A stretch of 64,000 bases of DNA from assembly GCF_036195045.1 (NCBI RefSeq), contig NZ_CP108100.1, positions 186,001-250,000 on the forward strand. Direction: 5' to 3'. The notes under the pieces were generated by a model. That model searched no databases, was not told where the DNA came from, and worked only from the letters and a program-made list of their open reading frames with translations. Shown here in pieces: positions 46,880 through 58,316 of the stretch (position 1 is its first letter; each line of letters opens with the position of its first letter). The position numbers were made by a program, and so were the translations under genes. The DNA is from Streptomyces sp. NBC_00236. Lineage in GTDB: Bacteria > Actinomycetota > Actinomycetes > Streptomycetales > Streptomycetaceae.

Positions 46880-48610
46880 TCACGCCTGCTTGTCCCCCGG
46901 TGCCACCGTCACGGAGCGGTCCTGGCGGTTGGCGGCCTCGTCGAGCTCACGCACGGCCGGGTGGTGCAGGTCGAACGCCGGAGATTCGGAACGGATCCGG
47001 GGCAGCGTGACGAAGTTGTGCCGCGGCGGCGGGCAGGAGGTCGCCCACTCCAGCGAACGGCCGTAGCCCCACGGGTCGTCGACCTCGATCTTCTTGCCGT
47101 ACTTGGCGGTCTTCCACACGTTGTAGAAGAACGGCAGCATCGACAGGCCGAGCAGGAACGAGGAGATGGTCGAGATCGTGTTCAGCGCCGTGAAACCGTC
47201 ACTGGAGAGGTAGTCGGCGTAACGACGGGGCATGCCCTCGGCGCCGAGCCAGTGCTGGACCAGGAACGTGCCGTGGAACCCGACGAACAGGGTCCAGAAG
47301 GTGATCTTGCCGAGCCGCTCGTCCAGCATCTTGCCGGTGAACTTCGGCCACCAGAAGTGGAATCCGGCGAACATCGCGAACACTACGGTGCCGAAGACGA
47401 CGTAGTGGAAGTGCGCGACCACGAAGTACGAGTCCGAGACGTGGAAGTCCATCGGCGGCGAGGCCAGGATGACGCCCGTCAGACCGCCGAAGAGGAAGGT
47501 GACGAGGAAGCCGATGGACCAGAGCATCGGTGTCTCGAAGGACAGCGAGCCCTTCCACATCGTGCCGATCCAGTTGAAGAACTTCACCCCGGTGGGCACC
47601 GCGATGAGGAACGTCATGAAGGAGAAGAACGGCAGCAGCACGCCTCCGGTGACGTACATGTGGTGCGCCCACACGGTCACGGAGAGGCCGGCGATGGAGA
47701 TCGTCGCGGCCACCAGGCCGATGTAGCCGAAGATCGGTTTCCGGCTGAAGACGGGGATGATCTCACTGACGATCCCGAAGAACGGGAGCGCGATGATGTA
47801 CACCTCCGGGTGGCCGAAGAACCAGAAGAGGTGCTGCCAGAGCAGCGCGCCGCCGTTGGTCGCGTCGAAGACGTGGGCGCCGAACTTCCGGTCCGCCTCC
47901 AGCGCCAGGAGCGCGGCGGCGAGCACCGGGAAGGCCAGCAGGACCAGCACACCGGTCAGCAGGACGTTCCAGACGAAGATCGGCATGCGGAACATCGTCA
48001 TGCCGGGCGCGCGCATGCAGATGATCGTGGTGATGAAGTTGACCGAGCCGAGGATCGTGCCGAAGCCGGAGAAGGCCAGCCCCATGATCCACATGTCACC
48101 GCCGATCCCGGGCGACCGGACGGCGTCCGTCAGCGGGGAGTAGGCGAACCAGCCGAAGTCGGCCGCGCCGTTCGGCGTGAGGAAGCCGGCCACCACGATG
48201 AGGGAGCCGAAGAGGTAGAGCCAGTACGCGAACATGTTCAGCCGCGGGAACGCCACGTCCGGCGCGCCGATCTGCAGCGGCATGATCCAGTTGGTGAATC
48301 CGGCGAACAGCGGCGTCGCGAACATCAGCAGCATGATCGTGCCGTGGATGGTGAACGCCTGGTTGAACTGCTCGTTGGACACGAGCTGGGTGCCCGGACG
48401 GGCCAGCTCGGCGCGCATGACGAGCGCGAGCAGGCCGCCGACGATGAAGAACGCGAACGAGGTGACCAGGTACAGCGAACCGATCGTCTTGTGGTCGGTG
48501 GTGGTCAGCCACTTGATGACGACGTTTCCCGGCTCCTTGCTGTGCACCGGAAGCTCGTTGGCGTACGACTCCTCTTCTTCCGTCGGCTCTGCTGTGCCCG
48601 TCGTCGTCAC
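46880..48610 (-). CDS. ctaD: cytochrome c oxidase (aa3) subunit I
   Basis: A 576-residue integral membrane protein with about 12 helices. The haem/copper ligands are in place: HGTIMLL, the [11 protein letters not shown] segment with the His-Tyr crosslink pair, AHHMY, and FVVAHFHYV. It reduces O2 with electrons from cytochrome c and pumps protons. AAGGAG lies 7 nt before the GTG at 48610, settling the start. The other subunit genes ctaC, ctaE and ctaF and the qcr genes that normally surround ctaD are absent, so this is an orphan, likely additional copy. Confidence 0.95.
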   Translation of the reverse strand: MTTTGTAEPTEEEESYANELPVHSKEPGNVVIKWLTTTDHKTIGSLYLVTSFAFFIVGGLLALVMRAELARPGTQLVSNEQFNQAFTIHGTIMLLMFATPLFAGFTNWIMPLQIGAPDVAFPRLNMFAYWLYLFGSLIVVAGFLTPNGAADFGWFAYSPLTDAVRSPGIGGDMWIMGLAFSGFGTILGSVNFITTIICMRAPGMTMFRMPIFVWNVLLTGVLVLLAFPVLAAALLALEADRKFGAHVFDATNGGALLWQHLFWFFGHPEVYIIALPFFGIVSEIIPVFSRKPIFGYIGLVAATISIAGLSVTVWAHHMYVTGGVLLPFFSFMTFLIAVPTGVKFFNWIGTMWKGSLSFETPMLWSIGFLVTFLFGGLTGVILASPPMDFHVSDSYFVVAHFHYVVFGTVVFAMFAGFHFWWPKFTGKMLDERLGKITFWTLFVGFHGTFLVQHWLGAEGMPRRYADYLSSDGFTALNTISTISSFLLGLSMLPFFYNVWKTAKYGKKIEVDDPWGYGRSLEWATSCPPPRHNFVTLPRIRSESPAFDLHHPAVRELDEAANRQDRSVTVAPGDKQA

Positions 48611-48946
48611 AGGGACGCTCCTTCGGTTGTCATCCGCGGGTGGACCGCGCACCCGGTGTGGCGCCGCTCCGGCGAGTCGGCCGAACGGCCCTCCCCGCGC
48701 GTCGCGCGTGTTTCCGGTTGCAGCAAACCAGCCACGGGCCTTCCGAGGGCCGCCCGGCGCCCGCCACGGCGGCACTTTCACTCGTCAGGGCGTCCCCCGG
48801 TCCACCGCCGGCCGGGCGCGCGGGGGCGTCGCCGCACACAGCTCCGCCCCGGCGCGACGGAAGGCCGGCCGGGGCGGAGCAGCAGTCACCGGGCGAGCGG
48901 ACGGGGGCTGAGGCGCGGGCCCCCTGGTCCTTTCGCCCTTGTCACA
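48611..48946. other. intergenic gap between ctaD and icd
   Basis: This 336-bp stretch contains the ctaD promoter region and a hairpin (48841-48880) that should end icd transcription. GC content is high and even. I see no gene or RNA structure apart from that hairpin. Confidence 0.5.
48841..48880. terminator. hairpin terminator downstream of icd
   Basis: A perfect 12-bp stem (48841-48852 with 48869-48880) and a 16-nt loop, 67 bp past the icd stop on the minus strand. No T-tract follows. Confidence 0.75.
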
Positions 48947-51811
<2,865 letters not shown>

Positions 51812-52843
51812 TCAGGGCCGGTGCCTCGGTGGGACCTGTTCACCGGCCGGGACGGGGCCGGGCGGGGTGCCGTCACCGAACGGCCTGCCGCCGAGCTGCT
51901 CGCGGTGGTGCGGCGTCAGGAATCCGGACAGGTCGGGCCCGGCGGGCACGATGCCGGTGGGGTTGATGCCGGTGTGGACCCGGTAGTAGTGCTGCTTGAT
52001 GTGGTGGAAGTCGACGGTGTCCCCGAATCCGGGGGTCTGGTAGAGGTCCCGGAGGTAGGCCCACAGGACCGGATCCTCGGCCAGTTTGGAGCGGTTGCAC
52101 TTGAAGTGACCGTGGTAGACGGCGTCGAAGCGCACCAGTGTGGTGAAGAGGCGGATGTCGGCCTCGGTGATCGTGTCGCCGACGAGGTAGCGCCGGTCCG
52201 CCAGCCGCTGCGACACCTCGTCCAGACGGCGGAAGAGCGCCTCGTAGGCGCTCTCGTACGTGCTCTGGCCGTCGGCGAACCCGGCCCGGTACACGCCGTT
52301 GTTGATGTCGCGGTAGATCCCCTCCATCACCTCGTCGATCTCTTCCCGCAAGGGCTCCGGGTACAGGTCGGGTGCTCCGGGGCGGTGCAGCGCGGTCCAC
52401 TCGGTGGCGAGGTCCAGGGTGATCTGCTGGTAGTCGTTGGTGACGAGCCTGCCGCTGGGGACGTCGATGATCGCGGGGACGCTGACGCCGCCGGGGTAGC
52501 CACGCTCCCGCGCGTCGTACGCCTCGCTCAGGTAGCGGATGCCGAGCACCGGGTCCCGGCCGTCCGGGTCCAGCGTGAAGCGCCAGCTGCGGTCGTCCTG
52601 CAACGGGTCGGCGACGGCGAGCGAGAGGGCGCTCTCCAGGCCCAGCAGCCTGCGGGAGACCAGGGCGCGGCTCGCCCAGGGGCAGGCGCGGCTGACGACG
52701 AGGCGGTAGCGGTCCGCCTCGACGGGCCAGCCGCCCTGTCCGTCGGCGGTGATGCGGTCGGCGAAATGGCTGCGGGACCGTTTGAAAGGCTTGTGTCCGT
52801 ACGAACGGTTGCCGTCCTGTGCCGTGCCGTCGGGGTCGTTCAT
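51812..52843 (-). CDS. glutathionyl-hydroquinone reductase-like (xi-class GST)
   Basis: A 343-residue thioredoxin-fold protein. The CPWASR active-site motif (Cys about 54) and TNDYQQITLDLATEW identify the xi class, and the C-terminal helical domain has the YLVGDTITEADIRLFTTLVRFDAVY block with conserved Tyr. These enzymes reduce S-glutathionyl-hydroquinones; actinomycetes make mycothiol instead, so the natural thiol substrate is probably mycothiol or another adduct. GGAGGAGA lies 4 nt before the ATG. It starts 21 bp after the MFS exporter gene, so the two make a likely quinone or xenobiotic detoxification unit. Confidence 0.92.
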   Translation of the reverse strand: MNDPDGTAQDGNRSYGHKPFKRSRSHFADRITADGQGGWPVEADRYRLVVSRACPWASRALVSRRLLGLESALSLAVADPLQDDRSWRFTLDPDGRDPVLGIRYLSEAYDARERGYPGGVSVPAIIDVPSGRLVTNDYQQITLDLATEWTALHRPGAPDLYPEPLREEIDEVMEGIYRDINNGVYRAGFADGQSTYESAYEALFRRLDEVSQRLADRRYLVGDTITEADIRLFTTLVRFDAVYHGHFKCNRSKLAEDPVLWAYLRDLYQTPGFGDTVDFHHIKQHYYRVHTGINPTGIVPAGPDLSGFLTPHHREQLGGRPFGDGTPPGPVPAGEQVPPRHRP

Positions 52844-52864
52844 CGCGTCTCCTCCGTGATCCGC

Positions 52865-54370
52865 TCAGTGGTCCGCCGGTGAGGGTGCGGACTGCCGTGT
52901 ACGGTCTCTGCCCCGCCGGGCCCCGCCCACATCGGCGAGCGCCACGACGAGTCCGGCGAGCACGAAGGCGACGGAGACGATGAGCCCGTGGTCGTAGGCG
53001 GTGGACCAGGCCGCGGAGCCCACCTGGGCGAAGAACACCGAGCCCACGGCGGCGATCCCGATCGCGGAGCCGACGCGCTGGCCGGTCTGCAGGGTGCCGC
53101 CGGCGCTTCCCGCCGTGGCGACCGGCACCTGCGACAGGGTCAGGGTCTGGTTGGGAGCGATGACCAGACCGCTGCCCAGTCCGGCCAGGAGCAGCGGGGC
53201 GGCCATCGCCCATCCCGCGCCTCTGCCGGGCACCAGGTGGACGGCGAGGGCGGTGGCGGCCAGTCCGACCGCCACGGTGGCCATGCCCACGACGACGAGG
53301 GGCCGTCCGTACCGCCCGACGAGTCTGCCGCCCGGGCTCGCGGCCACGGCGGACCCGAGGGCGAACGGGGTGATCGCCAGGCCCGCCTGCAGGGCGGTGT
53401 AGTGCAGGCCGCTCTGCAGGTAGAGCGTGGTGATGAAGAAGATCGAGGTGAAACCGGCGAAGTACAGCAGGATCAGCAGGCAGCCCAGCCAGTAGGAGCG
53501 GACCCGGAAGAGCCTGAGGTCGACGACCGGCTGGGTGCCGCGGCGCCCGCACCGCGACTCCCAGCCGACGAACGCGCCAAGGAGGGCGGCGGCGACCAGC
53601 AGGAGCAGCCACTTCCCGTTGCCCGGCCACTGATGGGCCTGGACGAACGGCAGCAGCAGAGCCAGCACCCCCGCGCCCAGCAGCAGGATCCCCAGGGGGT
53701 CCAGGTCCCGCAGCCGTACCGGGCCCGCGGAAGGCGTGTCCGGCAGGAGCCGCCGCGCCAGCAGGAGGCAGACGAACCCGAGCGGCAGGTTGACGTAGAA
53801 CACCCAGCGCCAGCCCTCCTCCGCGCCGGCCGCCTGGATGAGAAGTCCGCCCAGCAGCGGACCGACGGCGGTGGAGATGCCGACCACGGTGCCGAACATG
53901 CCGAAGGCCCGGCCGCGTTCCCGCCCGGAGAACATCTGCTGGATGAGGGCGGAGATCTGCGGCGAGAGGAGACCGCCCGCCAGTCCCTGGACCAGTCGGG
54001 CGATCACGAGCCAGGTGCTGGACTGGGCCGCACCGCAGGCCGCGGACGACAGGGTGAAGAGCACCAGCCCCGCCATGAAGACCTCGCGTCGTCCACGGGC
54101 GTCCCCCAGACGCCCGGCGGGGATCAGGAAGAGCCCGAAGGCGAGCGCGTACCCGGAGAGCACCCACTGCAGGTCGGACTCGGGGGTGTGCAGCCCTTCC
54201 CGGATGGAGGGCAGGGCCACATTGACGATGGACACGTCCAGCAGCGTCATGAATCCCGCGACCAGGCAGACCGCGAGCGCCTTCCACCGCCGGGGGTCGG
54301 GGGTGTCCGGTCCGGCGGCGGAGGCCGCATCCCGGCCCGCAGAACCCCGGTACCCCGCGCTCTCTGCCAT
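52865..54370 (-). CDS. MFS drug-efflux transporter (DHA2/EmrB-like, 14 TMS)
   Basis: A 501-residue membrane protein with about 14 hydrophobic helices. The antiporter motifs are present: MTLLDVSIVNVALPSI (motif D1), GRLGDARGRR (motif A), and GPLLGGLLI (motif C) in the N-terminal half. DHA2 members export drugs and dyes with protons. ATG at 54370 has AGGG 8 nt upstream. It is upstream of the GST-like gene and divergent to the HTH-TOBE regulator, with 143 bp between, suggesting that this regulator may control it. Confidence 0.92.
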   Translation of the reverse strand: MAESAGYRGSAGRDAASAAGPDTPDPRRWKALAVCLVAGFMTLLDVSIVNVALPSIREGLHTPESDLQWVLSGYALAFGLFLIPAGRLGDARGRREVFMAGLVLFTLSSAACGAAQSSTWLVIARLVQGLAGGLLSPQISALIQQMFSGRERGRAFGMFGTVVGISTAVGPLLGGLLIQAAGAEEGWRWVFYVNLPLGFVCLLLARRLLPDTPSAGPVRLRDLDPLGILLLGAGVLALLLPFVQAHQWPGNGKWLLLLVAAALLGAFVGWESRCGRRGTQPVVDLRLFRVRSYWLGCLLILLYFAGFTSIFFITTLYLQSGLHYTALQAGLAITPFALGSAVAASPGGRLVGRYGRPLVVVGMATVAVGLAATALAVHLVPGRGAGWAMAAPLLLAGLGSGLVIAPNQTLTLSQVPVATAGSAGGTLQTGQRVGSAIGIAAVGSVFFAQVGSAAWSTAYDHGLIVSVAFVLAGLVVALADVGGARRGRDRTRQSAPSPADH

Positions 54371-54476
54371 GGCTCGCACCCTAGGGCGCACGGGCCGATT
54401 CCTCACCCCGGCAGAGCCACCCGGCCCACTGGTGGGGTTCGACCTTGGCATCCACCCGCACTTTTGCGCTTGATCC

Positions 54477-54519
54477 TTGCATGTGCAAGTTTATTCGCCC
54501 TAGAGTGCTGCATATGCAG
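54477..54519 (+). promoter_or_regulatory. leaderless promoter with two TGCA palindromes
   Basis: A candidate promoter TTGCAT (54477-54482)-18 bp-TAGAGT (54501-54506) puts the transcript start at or next to the ATG at 54514. Palindrome TTGCA-TG-TGCAA (54477-54488) overlaps the -35, and CTGCATATGCAG (54508-54519, perfect 12-bp) spans the start codon. Their centres are 31 bp apart, three helical turns. This looks like an autoregulatory operator pair for the HTH protein. Confidence 0.6.
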
Positions 54520-54909
54520 ACCTATACCATCGGGCAGGCCGCCCGCCTGCTGGGCGTCAGCCCGGACACCGCGCGGCGCTGGGCGGATGCCGGCCGCGTC
54601 GCCACCCATCGCGAGGAGGGCGGCCGTCGCCTCATCGACGGCCGCGACCTGGCCGCGTTCTCCGTGGAGGTCGCGCAGAACGGCACGGGCGAGGAGGAGG
54701 TCTCGTACACCTCCGCACGCAACGCCTTCCCGGGCATCGTCACCGCGGTCAAGCTCGGGGACGTGGCGGCTCAGGTGGAGATCCAGGCGGGTCCGCACCG
54801 GCTCGTGTCGCTGCTGACCCGGGAGGCCGTCGAGGAACTCGGGCTGGAGGTCGGCATGACGGCGACCGCCCGCGTGAAGTCGACCAGCGTGCACATCGAC
54901 CGCACCTGA
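54514..54909 (+). CDS. HTH-TOBE domain regulator
   Basis: A 131-residue protein. The N-terminal MerR/excisionase-type helix-turn-helix (TIGQAARLLGVSPDTARRWA, wing GGRRLIDGRDL, residues 4-50) is followed by a C-terminal TOBE-like small beta domain (NAFPGIVTAVKLGDVAAQVEI, about 70-130), the layout of molybdate/metal-responsive or ligand-binding TOBE regulators. The ATG is preceded by no Shine-Dalgarno, in keeping with a leaderless transcript from the promoter described above. It is convergent with the ars flavoprotein and divergent to the MFS exporter. Ligand unknown; TOBE binds oxyanions in ModE/Mop, so oxyanion sensing is possible. Confidence 0.85.
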   Translation: MQTYTIGQAARLLGVSPDTARRWADAGRVATHREEGGRRLIDGRDLAAFSVEVAQNGTGEEEVSYTSARNAFPGIVTAVKLGDVAAQVEIQAGPHRLVSLLTREAVEELGLEVGMTATARVKSTSVHIDRT

Positions 54910-54913
54910 CCCG

Positions 54914-56275
54914 TCACCCCCGCCCCTCCGCTTCGGCGGGGCCGGCGATCTGCACCAGGACCGGAGCGGGAGCGGCGCAGCAGCCACCGCCGTCGTTCTG
55001 TTCTGCGGCGGGTTCGTCGAAGAGGCCGGCGCCGCCGCAGACCCCCGTCTCGGGGAGGGTGAGTTCGACGCGGTCGGCGGCCTCGGTGTCGCCGGCGAGG
55101 GCAGCGGCGACCGAGCGGACCTGCTCGTAGCCGGTCATGGCCAGGAAGGTGGGGGCCCGTCCGTAGGACTTCATGCCGACCAGGTAGACGCCTTGTTCGG
55201 GGTGGGACAGCTCGCGGTGGCCGTGCGGGTAGACGGTGCCGCAGGAGTGCTGGTTCGGGTCGATGAGCGGGGCGAGCTCCACCGGCGCCTGGAGGCGTTC
55301 GTCCAGGGCGAGGCGGAGTTCGGACAGGAAGGACAGGTCGGGGCGCAGGCCCGTCAGGACGATGACCTCGTCCACCGGGTCGAGACGCCGGCCGTCCTCA
55401 CCGGTCAGGACCAGGCGGTCGTCGTCGGTGGGCTCGACGCTCCCGGTGCGGAATCCGGTGACCGCCTCGGCGTGTCCGTGGTCGACGGCGGCCTTGGCCG
55501 CCAGACCCAGGGCGCCCCGCGCGGGAAGCTGGTCGGATGAGCCACCGCCGAAGGTGGAGCCGCTGATACCGCGGCGCAGGATCCACACGGAGTGCGTTCC
55601 GGGTGCCTCCTTCGCGAGGTCGGCGAGGCCGGCCAGCGCGGTGAACGCGGAGGCCCCCGAGCCGATGACAGCGGTGCGCCTGCCCGTGTACCGGGCGCGG
55701 ACCGCGGGGTCCCTGAGGTCGGGGATGCGGTAGGAGATCCGGGCGGACGCGGCGTGCTCGCCCAGGGCGGGCAGCCCGTCGGCGCCGATCGGGCTCGGGG
55801 TGGACCAGGTGCCGGACGCGTCGATCACGGCCCGGGCCAGGATCCGCTCCTCGGCGCCCTCGGCGAGCGCGAGGCGGACGGTGAAGGGCTGCTGCTCCCG
55901 GTCCGCGTCGACGATCCGGTCGCGGCCGAGGCGGGAGACGCCGGTGACGGTGGCGCCGTAGCGGACCTTGTCGCCGAGGACGTCCGCGAGGGGCTGGAGG
56001 TACTGCTCGGCCCAGTCGCCGCCGGTGGGGTAGGTGTCCGCGTCGGGCCGGGTCCAGCCGGTGGGCGCCAGGAGCTTCTCGGCGGCCGGGTCGGTCAGTT
56101 CGCCCCAGGTGGAGAACAGCCGCACGTGCGACCAGCCGCGGACCGCCGTCGCGGCACCGGGACCGGCCTCCAGGACCAGCGGTTCGATGCCGCGCTCGAC
56201 GAGATGGGCGGCGGCCGCCAGCCCGGTGGGGCCGGCGCCGATGACGACGACCGGAAGCTGTGCAGTGGTGGTCAT
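54914..56275 (-). CDS. arsO: ArsO-like flavin-dependent monooxygenase
   Basis: A 453-residue flavoprotein: VVVIGAGPTGLAAAAHL FAD-binding loop near the N terminus, the second nucleotide loop AVIGSGASAFTALAGL at about 206, and WILRRG. This pattern fits the ArsO flavin monooxygenases found in Streptomyces arsenic islands. The C-terminal tail carries CGGAG and GGGCCAAP, a Cys-rich end that could bind arsenic or a metal. AGGAGG is 11 nt before the ATG. It is divergent to arsR1 and is separated from the acr3-arsR2 unit by that gene. Its biochemical role in arsenic resistance is not settled. Confidence 0.85.
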   Translation of the reverse strand: MTTTAQLPVVVIGAGPTGLAAAAHLVERGIEPLVLEAGPGAATAVRGWSHVRLFSTWGELTDPAAEKLLAPTGWTRPDADTYPTGGDWAEQYLQPLADVLGDKVRYGATVTGVSRLGRDRIVDADREQQPFTVRLALAEGAEERILARAVIDASGTWSTPSPIGADGLPALGEHAASARISYRIPDLRDPAVRARYTGRRTAVIGSGASAFTALAGLADLAKEAPGTHSVWILRRGISGSTFGGGSSDQLPARGALGLAAKAAVDHGHAEAVTGFRTGSVEPTDDDRLVLTGEDGRRLDPVDEVIVLTGLRPDLSFLSELRLALDERLQAPVELAPLIDPNQHSCGTVYPHGHRELSHPEQGVYLVGMKSYGRAPTFLAMTGYEQVRSVAAALAGDTEAADRVELTLPETGVCGGAGLFDEPAAEQNDGGGCCAAPAPVLVQIAGPAEAEGRG

Positions 56276-56344
56276 GGCGGTGATGTCCTCCTGGACGGGC
56301 GGCCGCTCCCGGCCGCTGATTCGATCGCTGTCTATCTACGAAGC

Positions 56345-56386
56345 TTGCACCTGGTATCAACGGATGTCAATATAGACGCATGTCGA
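56345..56386 (+). promoter_or_regulatory. arsR1/arsO divergent control region, candidate ArsR operator
   Basis: TTGCAC (56345-56350)-17 bp-CAATAT (56368-56373) sits 7 nt before the arsR1 ATG, suggesting a leaderless transcript. GGTATCA lies at 56353-56359 between the hexamers. A direct repeat ACGgATGTCaA / ACGcATGTCgA (56360-56370 and 56376-56386, period 16) straddles the start. These are candidate ArsR binding sites. Confidence 0.5.
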
Positions 56387-56745
56387 ATTCAGGGATGGCG
56401 GAACTGCCGACGCCGGCCGTGGATGCCGTGGTGCCGTGCTGCCCGCCGATCACCGCCGGAGAACTGTCACCGAGCGAAGCCGAGCGGATGGCCGTGATGT
56501 TCAAGGCGCTGTCCGACCCGGTGCGGCTGCGCCTGTTCTCGAAGGTCGCGTCACACGCGGGCGGCGAGGCGTGCGTGTGCGACATCTCCGATGTCGGTGT
56601 CTCCCAGCCGACCGTGTCCCACCACCTGAAGAAGCTGCGCGAGGCCGGCCTGCTGACCTCGGAGCGGCGCGGCACCTGGGTCTACTACCGGGTCGCCCCG
56701 TCCGTCGTGGCGGCCATGTCCGCCATGCTCGACCTGCGCCCCTGA
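56380..56745 (+). CDS. arsR: ArsR-family repressor, CVCD type
   Basis: A 121-residue winged-helix repressor. The ALSDPVRLRL helix, CVCDISD loop in the DNA-binding region (Cys pair C-x-C as the classic As(III) site of E. coli ArsR), VSQPTVSHHLKKLREAGLL recognition helix and GTWVYYRV wing are present. The N-terminal VVPCCPP adds a further Cys pair. Arsenite binding releases it from the arsO/arsR promoter region. No Shine-Dalgarno precedes the ATG, consistent with the leaderless promoter. It converges with acr3 over a 44-bp perfect palindrome. Confidence 0.92.
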   Translation: MSNSGMAELPTPAVDAVVPCCPPITAGELSPSEAERMAVMFKALSDPVRLRLFSKVASHAGGEACVCDISDVGVSQPTVSHHLKKLREAGLLTSERRGTWVYYRVAPSVVAAMSAMLDLRP

Positions 56746-56751
56746 CTGCGC

Positions 56752-56795
56752 GCCGATGCCCCGCTCGCCGCACGTGCGGCGAGCGGGGCATCGGC
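56752..56795. terminator. 44-bp perfect palindrome, bidirectional terminator
   Basis: Arms 56752-56773 and 56774-56795 are exact reverse complements over 22 bp with no loop. It lies 7 bp past the arsR1 stop and 8 bp before the acr3 stop, placing it between convergent genes. It is unusually long and loop-free for a terminator. Confidence 0.85.
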
Positions 56796-56802
56796 ACCAG
56801 CG

Positions 56803-57918
56803 TCAGCCCTCCCGGCCCGCTGCGACGGACGGGGCGAACCTGCCGCGCCAGGCCAGCGCGACGTACACCAGCCCGATCAGCACCGGAACCTCGATCAGCG
56901 GGCCGACGACACCCGACAGGGCCTGGCCGGAGGTGACGCCGAAGGTGGCGATGGCGACGGCGATGGCCAGCTCGAAGTTGTTGCCGGCCGCGGTGAAGGC
57001 CAGGGTCGCGGTGCGGTCGTAGGCGAGTCCGAGTGCCTTGCCGAGCAGGAAGGAGCCGAAGAACATGATCGCGAAGTACACCAGCAGGGGCAGTGCGATC
57101 CGTACGACGTCCAGCGGCTGCGAGGTGATCGTCCTCCCCTGAAGGGCGAACAGGACGATGATCGTGAACAGCAGCCCGTACAGCGCCCACGGCCCGATCC
57201 TCGGCAGGAACGTCGCCTCGTACGACTCGCGGCCCATCTTCCTCTCGCCGATGCGGCGGGTGAGGAAGCCGGCGAGCAGCGGGACACCGAGGAAGACGAT
57301 GACGTTGAGGGCGATGTGCCAGACGGGCACGTCGAGGCCCTGTCCGTCGCCGAGGCCCAGCCACCGCGGCAGCAGGTCGAGGTAGAACCAGCCCAGTACG
57401 CCGAACGCGAGGACCTGGAAGACGGAGTTGAGGGCGACGAGGACGGCGGCGGCTTCGCGGTCGCCGCAGGCGAGGTCGTTCCAGATGATGACCATGGCGA
57501 TGCAGCGGGCGAGGCCGACGATGATCAGGCCGGTGCGGTATTCGGGCAGGTCGGGCAGGAAGATCCACGCCAGGGCGAACATGACGGCGGGGCCGACGAT
57601 CCAGTTGATGACCAGCGAGGAGACCATCAGCCTGCGGTCGCCGGTGACGGTGTCGAGCCTGTCGTAGCGGACCTTGGCCAGCACCGGATACATCATGACC
57701 AGCAGGCCGAGCGCGATCGGCAGGGAGATCCCGCCGATCTCGATCTTCGCGAGCGCGTCGTTCATCCCCGGGATCAGGCGGCCCAGGCCGAGACCGACGG
57801 CCATGGCGAGCAGGATCCATACCGCGAGGTAGCGGTCGAGGGTGGAGAGCTTCCTGACGATCGAGTCGTCCCCACCACCGACCGGAGCGGGGGAGGTGGC
57901 GGCTTCGGCGGAGGTCAC
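56803..57918 (-). CDS. acr3: ACR3-family arsenite efflux permease
   Basis: A 371-residue membrane protein with about ten helices. ACR3 hallmarks seen: LARCIAMVIIWNDLACGD (the conserved Cys of helix 4), and TAAGNNFELAIAVAIATFG in the C-terminal half. It exports As(III) with a proton gradient. GTG overlaps the arsR2 stop region (GTGA), so the two genes are translationally coupled; GAGGG precedes it. The usual arsC partner is divergent on the other side of arsR2. Confidence 0.95.
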   Translation of the reverse strand: MTSAEAATSPAPVGGGDDSIVRKLSTLDRYLAVWILLAMAVGLGLGRLIPGMNDALAKIEIGGISLPIALGLLVMMYPVLAKVRYDRLDTVTGDRRLMVSSLVINWIVGPAVMFALAWIFLPDLPEYRTGLIIVGLARCIAMVIIWNDLACGDREAAAVLVALNSVFQVLAFGVLGWFYLDLLPRWLGLGDGQGLDVPVWHIALNVIVFLGVPLLAGFLTRRIGERKMGRESYEATFLPRIGPWALYGLLFTIIVLFALQGRTITSQPLDVVRIALPLLVYFAIMFFGSFLLGKALGLAYDRTATLAFTAAGNNFELAIAVAIATFGVTSGQALSGVVGPLIEVPVLIGLVYVALAWRGRFAPSVAAGREG

Positions 57919-58223
57919 GGGCAGGCCCTCTTGTTCGTGGAGGCGGTGCGAGCGGAGTCGGCCAGCGCCGCGAACTGCTCGGAGAGCCCGGCCAGGACCT
58001 CGGGCTTGAGCCTGTAGTAGGTGAAGCGGCCGCAGGGCTCGGTCTCCACCACACCCGCCTCGCGCAGGACCTTCATGTGATTGGAGAGGTTCGTCTGCTT
58101 CGCGCCCGTCTCCTCGACCAGGTGCGTCGTACAGAGCGTCTCGCGCGCCAGCAGGGTCACGATCCGGAGGCGGAGCGGATCGCCCAGCACCCGGATCAGA
58201 TCAGGATCGACTGAAGTCAGCAT
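57915..58223 (-). CDS. arsR: second ArsR-family repressor
   Basis: A 102-residue winged-helix regulator, distinct from the CVCD type. The helix ALGDPLRLRI-like (VLGDPLRLRIVTLL), single Cys in ETLCTTHLVEE, recognition helix KQTNLSNHMKVLREAG, a Cys in ETEPCGRFTYYRL and a C-terminal ACP provide three Cys, as in actinobacterial ArsR with a non-classic As(III) site. It heads the arsR2-acr3 unit and is divergent to arsC. GTATCAG occurs twice (minus strand 58257-58251 and 58233-58227), the second overlapping its candidate -10. Confidence 0.9.
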   Translation of the reverse strand: MLTSVDPDLIRVLGDPLRLRIVTLLARETLCTTHLVEETGAKQTNLSNHMKVLREAGVVETEPCGRFTYYRLKPEVLAGLSEQFAALADSARTASTNKRACP

Positions 58224-58226
58224 GCA

Positions 58227-58257
58227 CTGATACTCTCACATCATCACTCGCTGATAC
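58227..58257. promoter_or_regulatory. candidate ArsR2 operator: direct repeat of CTGATAC
   Basis: CTGATAC occurs at 58227-58233 and 58251-58257, 24 bp apart, in the 93-bp space between arsR2 and arsC. On the minus strand it reads GTATCAG, one copy at a weak -35 (GGTATC) and one overlapping the -10 (GAGTAT) of arsR2. The same GGTATCA core occurs at the arsR1 promoter. Confidence 0.55.
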
Positions 58258-58316
58258 CAGTGGGGGCTGATTCATCGACGGCTGGTTCCGTCATGCGACG
58301 AGGGAGCACGATCACC

